NCBI RefSeq assembly: GCF_006716445.1
Contig: NZ_VFPA01000004.1
Span: 186,001-250,000, forward strand
Direction: 5' to 3'
DNA: 64,000 nt
From: Pseudonocardia kunmingensis
GTDB lineage: Bacteria; Actinomycetota; Actinomycetes; Mycobacteriales; Pseudonocardiaceae
Below the pieces are notes generated by a model. It made no database searches, was not told the origin of the DNA, and saw only the letters and a program-made list of their open reading frames with translations. Positions 30,514 to 40,049 of this stretch are shown here, in pieces (position 1 is the first letter of the stretch; each line of letters starts with the position of its first letter). The position numbers and the translations under genes were made by a program.

Positions 30514-32069
30514 CGACCCGAGACGCCGGCCACCAACACCCCGGTCACGAACACCCCGACGACACCCCACCCCCGAGAGCGACACCCTCGTCGGGTCGCT
30601 TCGGTCCCCGGGCGCGACCGGAAGCCGTCCGCGCCGACGTCACCGCCCGGCGCGCTCCCGAACACATGCCGGGCCCGCGACGGCCCCTCGGGTCCCCGGA
30701 TGCCGGTGCTCACGATGCCGGTGCTCACGGGGGCGGGGATGATGTGGCGGTCGCGCGGCTGCGTCGTCGTCTGCGCGACGCGCTGGCCGAGGACCTGCCC
30801 CGGCAGGTGGAGGACCAGCAGCGCCGCACCGGGGCGGCGACCACGTCGCAGGGTCGCCGCGAGCTGGCCCGCGCGATCGCCGAGGCGGCGATCCGGGCGC
30901 ACTGCGAGACCGAGCTGAGCGCGAACCGGGCGCTGGTGGATCGTGATCGGGAACAGCAGGTCCTCGGCGAGGTCCTCAACGAGCTGTTCGGCATGGCCGG
31001 GCTCCAACCGCTGCTCGACCACCCGACCATCGAGACGATCAACGTGAACCGGTTCGACCGGGTGTTCGTGCAGTACTCCGACGGACACCGCGAACAGGTT
31101 GCACCGATCGCCGGGTCGAACCAGGAGCTGACCGACCTGGTCCGGCTGATGGCGGCGCGGGCGTCCAGCCAGGAACGACGGTTCGACCAGGGCAGCCCGT
31201 CGGTGAACGTGCAGCTCCCCGGTGGGGAGCGGATGTTCGCGGTGATGGGGGTGACCGCCGACGGGGTGACCTCGTTGTCGATCCGCCGCCACGGCTACCT
31301 CACCGTGACCCTGCGCGACCTGGTGCTCAACGGGACGATCGACGCCGGTCTGGAGGCGTTCCTGCGGGCGCTGGTGCGCGCCAGGAAGAACATCGTGCTC
31401 ACCGGCGGCACCGGGGTCGGGAAGACGACCCTGCTGCGCGCGCTCGCCGCGGAGATGCATCCGCTGGAACGTCTGGTCACCATCGAGGACGCGTTCGAGC
31501 TCGGGTTGGAGATCGATCCGGCCATCCACGCCGACGTCACCGCGTTCCAGGCGCGGGAGGCCAACATTGAGGGCGAGGGCGCGATCTCCCAGGCCGAGCT
31601 GGTCCGGTGGGCGCTGCGGATGACCCCGGACCGGGTCATCGTCGGGGAGATCCGCGGCCCCGAAGTCATCCCGATGTGCAACGCGATGAGCCAGGGCAAC
31701 GACGGGAGCATGGCGACCCTGCACGCGTCCAGTTCTCGGGTCGCGTTCACCCGCCTGGCCTCCTACGCCGCCCAAGGCGTCGAACGGCTCCCGCTCGAGG
31801 CGACGAACCTGCTGGTCGCCAGTGCCGTACACTTCGTGGTGCACCTTGCGCGTGGGGAGGACCGACGGTCGCGGGTGGTGTCCTCGATCCGGGAGATCGT
31901 CGGCGCCGACGGCCCGAACATCGTGTCCAACGAGGTGTACCGGCCCGGCCCGGACCGCCGCGCCCGACCAGTCGCCGGAGCGCTACGCACCGACACCCTC
32001 GACGACCTGGTCGCCGCCGGGTTCGACCCGACCCTGTTGCAGCACCCCGACGGGCAGTGGCCGACATGA
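30510..32069 (+). CDS. tadA: TadA/CpaF-family secretion ATPase
   Basis: The 519-residue hexameric ATPase should power Flp pilus assembly at the cytoplasmic membrane. After a disordered 90-residue N-terminus come the CpaF N-domain (LLDHPTIETINVNRFDRVFV), Walker A LTGGTGVGKTTLL, the Asp box TIEDAFELGL, Walker B RVIVGEIRGPEV and the His box MATLHASS. Residues are intact for activity. The ATG overlaps the tadZ stop (ATGA) and its own TGA overlaps tadB. The family is certain. Confidence 0.93.
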   Translation: MTTRDAGHQHPGHEHPDDTPPPRATPSSGRFGPRARPEAVRADVTARRAPEHMPGPRRPLGSPDAGAHDAGAHGGGDDVAVARLRRRLRDALAEDLPRQVEDQQRRTGAATTSQGRRELARAIAEAAIRAHCETELSANRALVDRDREQQVLGEVLNELFGMAGLQPLLDHPTIETINVNRFDRVFVQYSDGHREQVAPIAGSNQELTDLVRLMAARASSQERRFDQGSPSVNVQLPGGERMFAVMGVTADGVTSLSIRRHGYLTVTLRDLVLNGTIDAGLEAFLRALVRARKNIVLTGGTGVGKTTLLRALAAEMHPLERLVTIEDAFELGLEIDPAIHADVTAFQAREANIEGEGAISQAELVRWALRMTPDRVIVGEIRGPEVIPMCNAMSQGNDGSMATLHASSSRVAFTRLASYAAQGVERLPLEATNLLVASAVHFVVHLARGEDRRSRVVSSIREIVGADGPNIVSNEVYRPGPDRRARPVAGALRTDTLDDLVAAGFDPTLLQHPDGQWPT

Positions 32070-33037
32070 CCGCCACCGTTACCGCCACCGTGATCAGCGC
32101 GGCCACCACGAACGGCTCTGCCGTCACCACCGCCTGGGTCGCGGCGGCGGGTCGGCCGGTCGCGGCGCTGCTGGGCGCCGGTGTCGGCCTCGGCTTGTTC
32201 CTCGTCTACCTCGGGTTGCGGCCGATCGACTCCGACGACTCGCCGCCGCATCGTCCGTGGGGTATGCCGCGGTGGTTCGGTCGGGCCGAGCTCGATCGGC
32301 GGCGCCTGTTCGCGCGGGTCGGGGTGGCGGTCGCGGTCGGTGTCGTCGCCGGGGTGCTGACCGGGTGGGTGGTCGGCGCGGTGCTGGCCGGGCTCGCCTG
32401 CTGGGCGCTGCCCGGCATCCTCGGCCCCGATCGCGGCCGGACGGAGCGCCTGGCCCGGATCGAGGCGGTCGCCACCTGGACGGAGATGATCCGCGACACC
32501 CTGTCCGCCGCGGCCGGGCTGGAGCAGGCCGTCCTGGCCACCGCCCCTTTGGCACCAGCTGCTATCCGCCCGGAGATCACCGAGCTGGCCGCCCGCATCC
32601 GTAGCGGCGACCGTCTGGTCCCCGCGCTGCACGGGCTGGCCGCCCGGCTGGCCGACCCGACCGCGGACCTGGTGGTCGCGGCGCTGGTCATGGCCGCCGA
32701 GCAACAAGCCCGCCAGCTCGCCGACCTGCTCGGCTCGCTGGCCCAGGCCGCGCGCGAGCAGGTGTCGATGCGGTTGCGGGTCGAGGCCGGCCGGGCCCGG
32801 TCCCGCACCTCGGTGCGAGTCATCGTCGGCACCACGGTGAGCTTCACGGTCGGCATGGTGGTCCTCAACCGCCCCTACATGGCCGCCTACGACTCGCCCA
32901 CCGGCCAGGCCGTGCTGCTCGCCGTCGGTGCGCTGTTCACACTCGGGCTCGGTTGGCTCCAGCGCATCTCCACCGTCGACGAGCCGGCCCGGTTGCTGAC
33001 CATGGACGGCGAGCGCGCCGGAAGGAGCGCGTCATGA
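32066..33037 (+). CDS. tadB: TadB-like inner-membrane platform protein
   Basis: The 323-residue protein has an N-terminal hydrophobic pair (about residues 22-55 and 85-120), a T2SSF cytoplasmic domain (WTEMIRDTLSAAAGLEQAVL, then AARIRSGDRLVPALHGLAARL) and two C-terminal membrane helices. TadB with TadC forms the platform on which pilin is polymerised. Start and stop overlap or lie close to tadA and tadC. Confidence 0.85.
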   Translation: MTATVTATVISAATTNGSAVTTAWVAAAGRPVAALLGAGVGLGLFLVYLGLRPIDSDDSPPHRPWGMPRWFGRAELDRRRLFARVGVAVAVGVVAGVLTGWVVGAVLAGLACWALPGILGPDRGRTERLARIEAVATWTEMIRDTLSAAAGLEQAVLATAPLAPAAIRPEITELAARIRSGDRLVPALHGLAARLADPTADLVVAALVMAAEQQARQLADLLGSLAQAAREQVSMRLRVEAGRARSRTSVRVIVGTTVSFTVGMVVLNRPYMAAYDSPTGQAVLLAVGALFTLGLGWLQRISTVDEPARLLTMDGERAGRSAS

Positions 33038-33071
33038 CCGGCCGCGACGCGATCGGGTGGGGAGGTGTGTG

Positions 33072-33980
33072 GTGATCGTCGCTCTCGCGTTGGGGTGCGG
33101 GTGGGGGATCGGGCTGTGGGCGTTGGCGGTATACGGGTTCCCGCCCCGGGTCTCCCTCGGCGAGGCCCTCGCCCGCGCGATCCCGACACCCTCGATACCG
33201 CCACCGACACCGCCACCTCTCCTCGACGGTGTCGACGCCGGATGGGTGGATCGGGTCGGTCGGCCGTTCGTCGGCCCGATGCGCTCCCTCGGGCTGCCCG
33301 GCACCCGGCTCGGCCGGGACTTGGCCGTACTGGGACGCGCCACCTCCGGGCACCTCGCACAGAAGGCGGTGCTGAGCCTGGCCGGGCTGCTGCTGCCCGC
33401 GATCGCTCAGCTCGTCCTCGCCCTGGTCGGCGCCGCTCCGGGGATCGAACTGCCCGTCCTCGCCGCGCTGGTCCTCGCCGCGGCCGGGTTCGTGGCCCCC
33501 GACCTCGGTGTCCGCCGCGACGCCGCCGCGCTGCGCACTGGGTTCCGGCACGCCCTGTCGGGCTACCTCGACCTGGTGTGGATCACCCTGGCCGGTGGGG
33601 CGGGGGTGGACAGCGCGCTCGGGGACTGCGTGGCGATCGGTCGGGGGTGGGCGTTCGACCAGATCCGCCGCGCGCTGGACACCGCCCGCCTGACCCGCGT
33701 TACCCCGTGGGCGACGTTGCGTCGCCTCGGGGAGGAACTCGACGTCACCGAGCTGGCGGAGCTGGCCGGGACGGTCAGCCTGGCCGGCACCGAGGGCGCC
33801 AAGGTCCGGGTCAGCCTCGGCGCCCGCGCCGCGGCGATGCGCACCCGGCAGATCACCGAGGCCGAAGGCGCGGCCGAGGCCGCCACCGAACGCATGTCGC
33901 TGCCGGTAATGGTCCTGTTCCTCGGATTCCTCACCCTGATCGCGTTCCCGGCACTCGTCCAGGTGCTCGAGGGCCTATGA
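33072..33980 (+). CDS. tadC: TadC-like inner-membrane platform protein
   Basis: The product is about 302 residues. GTG 33072 is preferred because GGGGAGG ends six bases before it; GTG 33057 and GTG 33069 are in frame alternatives. An N-terminal helix (VIVALALGCGWGIGLWALAV), two central helices, the T2SSF domain (GFRHALSGYLDLVWITLAGG, then LRRLGEELDVTELAELAGTV) and a C-terminal helix (LPVMVLFLGFLTLIAFPALV) match TadC. It partners TadB. Its TGA overlaps the next ATG. Confidence 0.83.
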   Translation: MIVALALGCGWGIGLWALAVYGFPPRVSLGEALARAIPTPSIPPPTPPPLLDGVDAGWVDRVGRPFVGPMRSLGLPGTRLGRDLAVLGRATSGHLAQKAVLSLAGLLLPAIAQLVLALVGAAPGIELPVLAALVLAAAGFVAPDLGVRRDAAALRTGFRHALSGYLDLVWITLAGGAGVDSALGDCVAIGRGWAFDQIRRALDTARLTRVTPWATLRRLGEELDVTELAELAGTVSLAGTEGAKVRVSLGARAAAMRTRQITEAEGAAEAATERMSLPVMVLFLGFLTLIAFPALVQVLEGL

Positions 33981-34261
33981 ACCCGGACTTGCACAGGCGG
34001 CCGAGACCGACGTCCGCGACACCATCGATACGGAAGGCGAAGCTGATGCACACCTGGTGGAAAACCCTGTCGGCGACGATCTGGTCGACGCCGATGGGTA
34101 CGGAGGTCAGAGCGCGTTGGGAGGTCCTGCGACGCGACCCGGACGCGGGCTACTCGACCGAGGCTGTCCTGGTCACCGCCCTGCTCGTCGTAGCCGCGCT
34201 GGTCGTCGTGGCGATCATCGTCGCGAAGGTCACCGAGAAGGCCAACGGGATCGTCCTCTGA
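33977..34261 (+). CDS. Flp-type pilin-like small membrane protein
   Basis: A 94-residue protein if it starts at ATG 33977 (ATGA overlap with tadC), or 71 residues from ATG 34046. The core is a Flp-like pilin: a processing-like region DPDAGYSTEAVLVTALL followed by a single hydrophobic helix (LVTALLVVAALVVVAIIVAK). The acidic residue after the start of the helix (STE) fits the Glu-5 rule of type IV pilins. It sits where flp genes lie in actinobacterial tad loci. The prepilin peptidase at 39327 would cleave it. Confidence 0.75.
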   Translation: MNPDLHRRPRPTSATPSIRKAKLMHTWWKTLSATIWSTPMGTEVRARWEVLRRDPDAGYSTEAVLVTALLVVAALVVVAIIVAKVTEKANGIVL

Positions 34262-34265
34262 TCTC

Positions 34266-34772
34266 ATGGACCGGCACACCACGACGCACCACCACACGAA
34301 CCCGGACGGCGCACCGCCGTCGGCGGCCGAGGGTCCCGCGGCGCTCGACGCGCGAGGCGGGCCGGACCGGGTGCGGTGTCGACAGCTCCTGCGGGGTGAT
34401 CGCGGCTCGGTCACCGCGGAACTGGTACTCGCAACACCGCTGTTGTTGCTGATGCTGCTCGCGATCGTGCAGTTCGCGACCTGGTCACATGCCACACACA
34501 TCGCCCAGGCCGCCGCTTCGCAGGGCCTCGCCGCGCTGCGCACGCAGGACGGCGACCCGCCCGACTGCGCCGCCGCCGCACGAACGGTGCTCGACCAGCT
34601 GGCCGGCGGCCCGCTAACCGGCGCCGAGGTCGACTGCGTCCGGGACGCCACCACGGCGACGGTGCGGGTCGACGGCGCGGTCACCCCGGTGATCCCGCTG
34701 GTGAACCTGCCCGTCCGCGGGGACGCCGCCGGCCCGGTCGAACGTTTCGTCCCCGATCTCACCGGCGGATGA
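34266..34772 (+). CDS. TadE-like pseudopilin
   Basis: The 168-residue protein has a His/Gly-rich leader, then GDRGSVTAELVLATPLLLLM, the TadE signature (G-S-x-x-x-E-hydrophobic), where the Glu follows the cleavage site. The C-terminal domain is extracytoplasmic with two Cys (CAAAART and VDCVRD). Minor pilin-like proteins of this type support Flp pilus assembly. Starts 4 nt after the pilin stop. Confidence 0.82.
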   Translation: MDRHTTTHHHTNPDGAPPSAAEGPAALDARGGPDRVRCRQLLRGDRGSVTAELVLATPLLLLMLLAIVQFATWSHATHIAQAAASQGLAALRTQDGDPPDCAAAARTVLDQLAGGPLTGAEVDCVRDATTATVRVDGAVTPVIPLVNLPVRGDAAGPVERFVPDLTGG

Positions 34773-34781
34773 GGACCACTG

Positions 34782-35357
34782 ATGGCCGAGGAACCGAACG
34801 GCGGCGCGACCCGAAGGGCCCGGGTCGACGCGGCGGATCGTGGCGGATCGGCACTGCCGTCGTGCGCCCGCCCGACGTCACACGGCCATCATCACCGGAC
34901 CGGCGTGCGGCGCTGGAGAGGCTGGTGGCGGGCCGACACGGGGTCCGTCGCGGCGGAGGTCACCCTGCTCGCCCCGGTCCTGATCATGCTGCTGGTGTTC
35001 GTGGCCGTGGTCATCCACCGCGGCGTCGACGCCCGGCTGCGCCTGAACGACGCCACCCACCAGGCCGCCCGCGCCGCCAGCATCGAACGCACCGCCCCTG
35101 CCGCCGACACCGCCGCCCGCGCCACGGCCACCGACGCGTTGGCCGCCGCCGACGTGGCCTGCGCGACCCTGGAGGTCACGGCCGACACCACCGACTTCCG
35201 GCCCGGCGGCACGGTAGTGGTCACGGTGTCCTGCACGGTCGATCTGAGCGATGCGTTGATCGTCGGCGTACCCGGCCAGGTGGTCCTGTCGGGCACTGCG
35301 GTCGAACCCGTCGACACCTACCGCGCCCTCGCCCGACCCGCCGGCGGCCCGCGATGA
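34782..35357 (+). CDS. TadE/TadF-like pseudopilin
   Basis: The 191-residue protein carries a basic leader and DTGSVAAEVTLLAPVLIMLL, the same pseudopilin motif as its neighbour. The mature domain has two Cys (VACATLEV and TVSCTVDL). GAGGA lies seven bases before the ATG. The stop overlaps the next ATG (ATGA). Confidence 0.82.
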   Translation: MAEEPNGGATRRARVDAADRGGSALPSCARPTSHGHHHRTGVRRWRGWWRADTGSVAAEVTLLAPVLIMLLVFVAVVIHRGVDARLRLNDATHQAARAASIERTAPAADTAARATATDALAAADVACATLEVTADTTDFRPGGTVVVTVSCTVDLSDALIVGVPGQVVLSGTAVEPVDTYRALARPAGGPR

Positions 35358-35836
35358 CCCTCCGCCACCCGCAGCGCCGCGCCACCTCCTCGCCGGCGGC
35401 CGGACCAGGCCGCCTCGGTAGGTGGTGGGGAGCGGACGAAGGCCGGGTGACCGCCTTCGTCGTCACGCTGATGACGGCGATCCTCGTCCTAGCCGCGCTG
35501 GCCCTCGACGGTGGGCTCGCCCTCGCCGCGAAGATCGAAGCCAACGGACGGGCCGAGTCGGCGGCCCGGGCCGGGGCCCAGGCCATCGACCTCGGCGCCT
35601 ACCGCGTCGAGGGCCGGCTGGCCCTGGACCCCGACCGCGCGGTCACCGCCGCCCAGGACTACCTCGCCGCGGCCGGAGCGTCGGGCACCGTGACCGTCAC
35701 CGGGGACGCGGTGTCGGTCAGCGTCACCGCGGCGCACCGCACCCAGCTCCTGGGTTTGACAGGCATCACCACCCTGACCGTCCACGGCACCGGACGGGCC
35801 CAGCCGCAACGCGGCGTCCTGACCGCCGAACCCTGA
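35354..35836 (+). CDS. TadG-like pilus-assembly protein
   Basis: The 160-residue protein starts at ATG 35354, overlapping the previous stop. A short basic head is followed by DEGRVTAFVVTLMTAILVLA, a helix with the TadG-type start, and a compact extracytoplasmic domain (DGGLALAAKIEANGRAESAA) usual for putative Flp pilus-assembly TadE/G-like proteins. It completes a set of three pseudopilins. Confidence 0.8.
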   Translation: MTLRHPQRRATSSPAAGPGRLGRWWGADEGRVTAFVVTLMTAILVLAALALDGGLALAAKIEANGRAESAARAGAQAIDLGAYRVEGRLALDPDRAVTAAQDYLAAAGASGTVTVTGDAVSVSVTAAHRTQLLGLTGITTLTVHGTGRAQPQRGVLTAEP

Positions 35837-35888
35837 CGCCGAACCCTTGAACGCTGAGACCGAGCACTCCGGCAGAAACGAGACGGTC

Positions 35889-38800
35889 GTGTCCTTCCCC
35901 GCGAGCAGCCCCCGCCGGTCCCGTGCCACCCGGTCAACGCAGCCGTCCCACCGCCTGTCCCGGCGGGCCGCAACCTCCCGGGGATGCGCCGGGGCGCTGC
36001 GGGTTCTGGGTCGTGCGGTGCGCGCGCTGGTCGCCGTCGCGGCGCTGGCCGTGCTCGTCGGTGGCGTGCCGTGGGCGTTGTGGCGCTACATCGGCTGGCC
36101 GCTGCCAACCCGGGCCCCGACCCTGCCCGAGGTCCAGGTCGTGCTGCTGGGCCCGATGCACTCGACCCTGCTCCTCGACGTGCTGGCCTGCGTGTGCTGG
36201 ATCGTGTGGGCGGCCTTCTCGGTCGATGTCGCCCGCTGCGCCCGTGACGCCGTCCACGGCATGCGCATGCCCAGTGCACTGGCCGTCCGGACCTCACGAT
36301 CACCCACCCATGCCGTCGCCGCGCTGCTGGTCGGCGCCATCGCCATATCCATCCTCGGCAACCGCGCCGCCGCGCACCTGCACACCGGCACGCCGCCTGG
36401 AGAGCAACGCGGCGACACCGGCACCGCCACCTCAGCCCCGACCTGGCACATCCCGCCACCGATCCCGATCATCGGCGACCCGGCCCAGGCCGGTCTGCGA
36501 ACGGCCGGCTTCCTCGTCGGGCAGGCCCACGATCCCGGGCAGCAGGATCCGAGGCAGCAGGACCCCGGGCAGCAGGATCCGAGGCAGCAGGATCCGGGGC
36601 CGGAGGAGTCGGCGGTGCCGGACTCGGTGGTGGTCCGCGCTCCCGACCCGCGGACCGGGATCCACGACTCGCTGTGGCGGATCGCCGACCGCACCCTCGG
36701 CGAAGGCGCGCGCTGGCCCGAGATCTTCGAGCTCAACCAGGGCAAGCCCCAACCCGACGGCGGCACCCTCGTCCGCCCCAGCCTGATCTTCCCGGGCGAG
36801 GAGCTCCGGCTGCCCGACCTCGGGCCGGACCCCGGACGCGGCGACGAGCCGCCCTCGCCGGTCATGCCCGTCCCCGAGCAGCCCGGCACCTCGAACCCGC
36901 AGCAACCCGGCGAGGCCGTCCCCGCGCTGCCCGACAGCACCGCCCTCCCGGAAGATGTCGCGCCGCCCGGCCACCTCCCCGATCGCGTGCCCGAGGTAGC
37001 GGCGCCCGCGGATCCCGGCCTCAGCTGGGGGACGGAGATGTACGTGGGCATCGGGTTGGCATCGGCGATCAGCGCGGCGCTGCTGGCCGCCCGGCGCCGA
37101 CATCGGCGCCGGTATCGTCCCGGCAGTGGGCGCCGAGACGACCTCCCGGTCGCGCCCGTGATCTACCAGCTGCGCCTGGCGCATCTGCGAACCGGCCAGG
37201 ACCCCGACCGTGAGGACCAGCGGAACCGACCCGACGCGGCCGGACATGACTCCCCGGCCCGACACACCGGATGGGGCCTCGCCGATACCGGTGATCCCGA
37301 CGATGCCGAGATCTGCGACAACGAGATCAGGGACGGCGCGCTCGGCTCCGACCTCGACGACCTCCACGACCTCGACGCCGAGGAGTCGGGACCGGCCTGG
37401 TCGGGCGACACTTCGGACAGGGCCGGGGCCGGGGCCGGGGCGGGCGCACCGGTGGTGGGAACCCGCGGCGGTCGTGGGCTCGCCCTAGACCTTGCCGTAA
37501 CCCGCGGGCTGGGGCTGGTCGGTCCCGGCGCCGCGGCGTCGGCTCGAGCGCTACTGATCGACACACTGGCCGCCCTACGCGACCGGGACAGCGCCGGGTG
37601 TGTGATGGTGCCGGTAGGGGACCTGGCGGCGCTGCTCGGCCCGGCCGGTGCCGCCGCGGACCCGCCCGCCGCGCTGCGAACGACCGAGACCCTCGACGAC
37701 GCGCTCGACGAGCTGGACGCGGTAATACTCGCCCGCACCGACGAGCACGACCCCGCCGACCCGGCAGACCCGGTCGTGCTGCTCGTCGCCCGACCCGAGC
37801 AGCTCCACCGGGCGCAGCTGCAGTCGATCCTCGACAACGGGTCGAGCGTCGGGATCGTGGGCATCCTGCTGGGCCAGTGGCAGCCCGGGGTGACCGCCTA
37901 CGTGAACGAGGACGGCACCGTCTCCGCGACCAGCCCCGGCGCGGGCGAGGCACTGCGCGGGACCCGCCTGTTCCACCTCGGCGAGACCGAGACCTCACAG
38001 CTACTGACCCTCCTGCACCGCGCACAACCCGAAACCGTCGACCCCGCCCTGCCCGACCCCGACCTCTCCGACCCCGACCTCGACTTCTCCGATCCAGCGC
38101 CCGCGGACCAGGAAAGCGACGCCCCCGGCGCCGACGGCCCCGAGAGCGACGACCAAGCAGGTGGCCTACCGGACCTGCCGACTCGACCGGTCACCGACCT
38201 GTCACCACGGCCGCACCCGGAGGGCAGCACGGAATTTCCTGCTGTTCCCACCGCATCAGCCGAGGGGCCGGCCCCAATGGAGCGCACCATCGGCGACGCC
38301 GCCGCCGGGAACGACCCGAAGCCTGGCGACCGGGCACCTGTGCGGATCACCGTGCTCGGACGCCCACAAGTGCACTGGCGGCCGGACCCGGACACCGCGG
38401 GCGGATCGGGCGAGGAGCGCGAGATCACCGGCGCACTACAACCCCGCACCCGCGAGCTGCTGACGTTCCTGGCTCTGCATCCCGAGGGCGCCCGTCGTGA
38501 GGAACTGGCCGACAGCCTGTGGCCCGAGAGTCCGCCCGGGCGGACCACCAGCTCGATGAACAGCGCCCTGACCCGGCTACGCCGCGCCCTGGACGACGCC
38601 ACCCAAGGCGCTGTCCTCGACATCGTCCTCGCCGGAGACGGCCGGGTCCGTCTCGATCCGACCATGGTCGACGTCGACTTCTGGGACTTCGACGCCGCCG
38701 TCACCGCGCGCCGCGGGGCGACCACCACAGGGCAGCGCCACGACGCCCACCAGCGCCTCGTGGACGCTTACGGCGGCACCCTGGCCGACGGAATGACCGC

Positions 38801-39194
38801 GGCCTGGATCGAACCGGTGCGGGAATCGGTGCGCCGTACCGCGCTCGACGCGGTCGTCGCGCTGGCCCGCGAGCTCCATGACACCGATCCACAACAGACC
38901 CTGGACCTGCTCGAGACCGCGCGCGCATTCGACCCGTACAACGAATCGGTCTACCGCACCATCATGCGGCTGCAATCCACCCTCGGGCTGCTCGACGCCA
39001 TCCCGCGCACCCTGGCTCTGCTTGCCACCCGGCTCGCCGAGTTCGGTGACCGACCGGCCGCCGACACGCTCGCCCTGGCCGAGCAGGCCGCCCAACCACC
39101 CAACCGCCCCGGCAACGTCCCACCGACGTCACCTCGACCGGACCATCCCACGCAGCCTGGCCCGCCCGCCATCGGGCGACGTCGGGCCGGCTGA
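35889..39194 (+). CDS. Membrane protein with LysM and BTAD transcription-regulator-like domains
   Basis: The product is about 1,100 residues; GTG 35889 is chosen, though TTG 35847 is possible. It has about three N-terminal transmembrane segments (residues about 45-160), a LysM domain (WRIADRTLGEGARWPEIFEL, then PGEELRLP) in the extracytoplasmic part, one more membrane helix near 390, and a C-terminal OmpR/BTAD module (HPEGARREELADSLWPESPP, then LDLLETARAFDPYNESVYRT). The combination occurs in actinobacterial tad loci and could couple wall binding to gene control. Whether the BTAD part binds DNA from the membrane is unknown. Confidence 0.82.
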   Translation: MSFPASSPRRSRATRSTQPSHRLSRRAATSRGCAGALRVLGRAVRALVAVAALAVLVGGVPWALWRYIGWPLPTRAPTLPEVQVVLLGPMHSTLLLDVLACVCWIVWAAFSVDVARCARDAVHGMRMPSALAVRTSRSPTHAVAALLVGAIAISILGNRAAAHLHTGTPPGEQRGDTGTATSAPTWHIPPPIPIIGDPAQAGLRTAGFLVGQAHDPGQQDPRQQDPGQQDPRQQDPGPEESAVPDSVVVRAPDPRTGIHDSLWRIADRTLGEGARWPEIFELNQGKPQPDGGTLVRPSLIFPGEELRLPDLGPDPGRGDEPPSPVMPVPEQPGTSNPQQPGEAVPALPDSTALPEDVAPPGHLPDRVPEVAAPADPGLSWGTEMYVGIGLASAISAALLAARRRHRRRYRPGSGRRDDLPVAPVIYQLRLAHLRTGQDPDREDQRNRPDAAGHDSPARHTGWGLADTGDPDDAEICDNEIRDGALGSDLDDLHDLDAEESGPAWSGDTSDRAGAGAGAGAPVVGTRGGRGLALDLAVTRGLGLVGPGAAASARALLIDTLAALRDRDSAGCVMVPVGDLAALLGPAGAAADPPAALRTTETLDDALDELDAVILARTDEHDPADPADPVVLLVARPEQLHRAQLQSILDNGSSVGIVGILLGQWQPGVTAYVNEDGTVSATSPGAGEALRGTRLFHLGETETSQLLTLLHRAQPETVDPALPDPDLSDPDLDFSDPAPADQESDAPGADGPESDDQAGGLPDLPTRPVTDLSPRPHPEGSTEFPAVPTASAEGPAPMERTIGDAAAGNDPKPGDRAPVRITVLGRPQVHWRPDPDTAGGSGEEREITGALQPRTRELLTFLALHPEGARREELADSLWPESPPGRTTSSMNSALTRLRRALDDATQGAVLDIVLAGDGRVRLDPTMVDVDFWDFDAAVTARRGATTTGQRHDAHQRLVDAYGGTLADGMTAAWIEPVRESVRRTALDAVVALARELHDTDPQQTLDLLETARAFDPYNESVYRTIMRLQSTLGLLDAIPRTLALLATRLAEFGDRPAADTLALAEQAAQPPNRPGNVPPTSPRPDHPTQPGPPAIGRRRAG
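36531..36590 (+). repeat. Four 15-bp tandem repeats encoding DPxQQ
   Basis: Four units alternate GATCCCGGGCAGCAG and GATCCGAGGCAGCAG and encode DPGQQ/DPRQQ in the linker before the LysM domain. Confidence 0.85.
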
Positions 39195-39326
39195 ACCACG
39201 AACGTAGCCGTTCGCGCCCCGCACGCTCGGCGCCGGCACCGACAGAACCCACCGCCGACAGACAACAACCGGCAACACAGTCTGTACAACGGTCACGCAA
39301 CGTCACCGTACGGAGGAACCAGCGAT

Positions 39327-40049
39327 GTGGGGAGCACGTCGAGCCGTCGCCGAGGAGACCGGATCATCTGGACGGCCGGATCGATGTCTCCCGTCGCGAG
39401 CCGTCTGGTGACCTCGGCGCTGACCGTCGCGCTGCTCTGGGGCGTGGGTGGGGCTGCCGCCGGTGCCGTCGTCGCCGCGGTCGTGACGCCTCGGTTGCTC
39501 AACCACGAGCCGCCCCCGAGCCGGACACGTCTGCTCGCCGGTTGCGCTGCCGCGACCGGGCTTGCCCTCGCTCTACTCGCGGCCCGGTTCGTCGGCATCG
39601 AGCTCCTCGCCTTCAGCTGCGTCGCGGCGATCGGCATTGCGGCCTCCGCGATCGATCTGATCGAGCGGAGACTGCCCAGCCAGGTCCTGCTCCCCTGTTA
39701 CACCCTCCTCATCGGGCTTCTCCTAATCGAGGCCGTACGCACCGCCGCCCCCGGAAGCTTCACCCGGGCCGTCAGCGCGGGCAGTGCGGTCGCGGGCGTG
39801 TACCTGGCCGTCGCACTCGCTTCCCGCGGCGGCCTCGGCGCGGGAGACGTCAAGCTCGGCGGCCTGCTCGGCATAGCGTTGGGCTGGCAAGGATGGCCTG
39901 TCGTCCTGGCCGGCATCCTGCTCGCCTGGACGGCCGCCGCAACCACAGTCCTGATCAGACGGCGAGCCTCGAGCGTCGCCGACGCGACCATTCCGATGGG
40001 TCCGTTCCTCGTGATCGGAGCCGTACTTGCGCTGACGACGGTCTCGTAA
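39327..40049 (+). CDS. Prepilin peptidase (A24, TadV/CpaA-like)
   Basis: The 240-residue membrane protease would process the Flp-like pilin and pseudopilins. The GTG at 39327 follows GGAGGA; ATG 39384 is an alternative. Six to seven hydrophobic segments are visible. The two catalytic aspartates lie in SAIDLIERRLPSQVLLP (about residue 112) and GGLGAGDVKLGG (the conserved G-x-G-D motif, about residue 172). It is 130 nt after the LysM-BTAD gene and closes the Tad locus. Confidence 0.88.
   Translation: MGSTSSRRRGDRIIWTAGSMSPVASRLVTSALTVALLWGVGGAAAGAVVAAVVTPRLLNHEPPPSRTRLLAGCAAATGLALALLAARFVGIELLAFSCVAAIGIAASAIDLIERRLPSQVLLPCYTLLIGLLLIEAVRTAAPGSFTRAVSAGSAVAGVYLAVALASRGGLGAGDVKLGGLLGIALGWQGWPVVLAGILLAWTAAATTVLIRRRASSVADATIPMGPFLVIGAVLALTTVS

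Noticed and set aside
34769..35353. ATG at 34769 leading to a 355-residue fusion with the TadG-like protein
   Set aside because: The first 195 codons are a shifted shadow of the TadE-like gene at 34782; the TadG-like motif starts at 35354.
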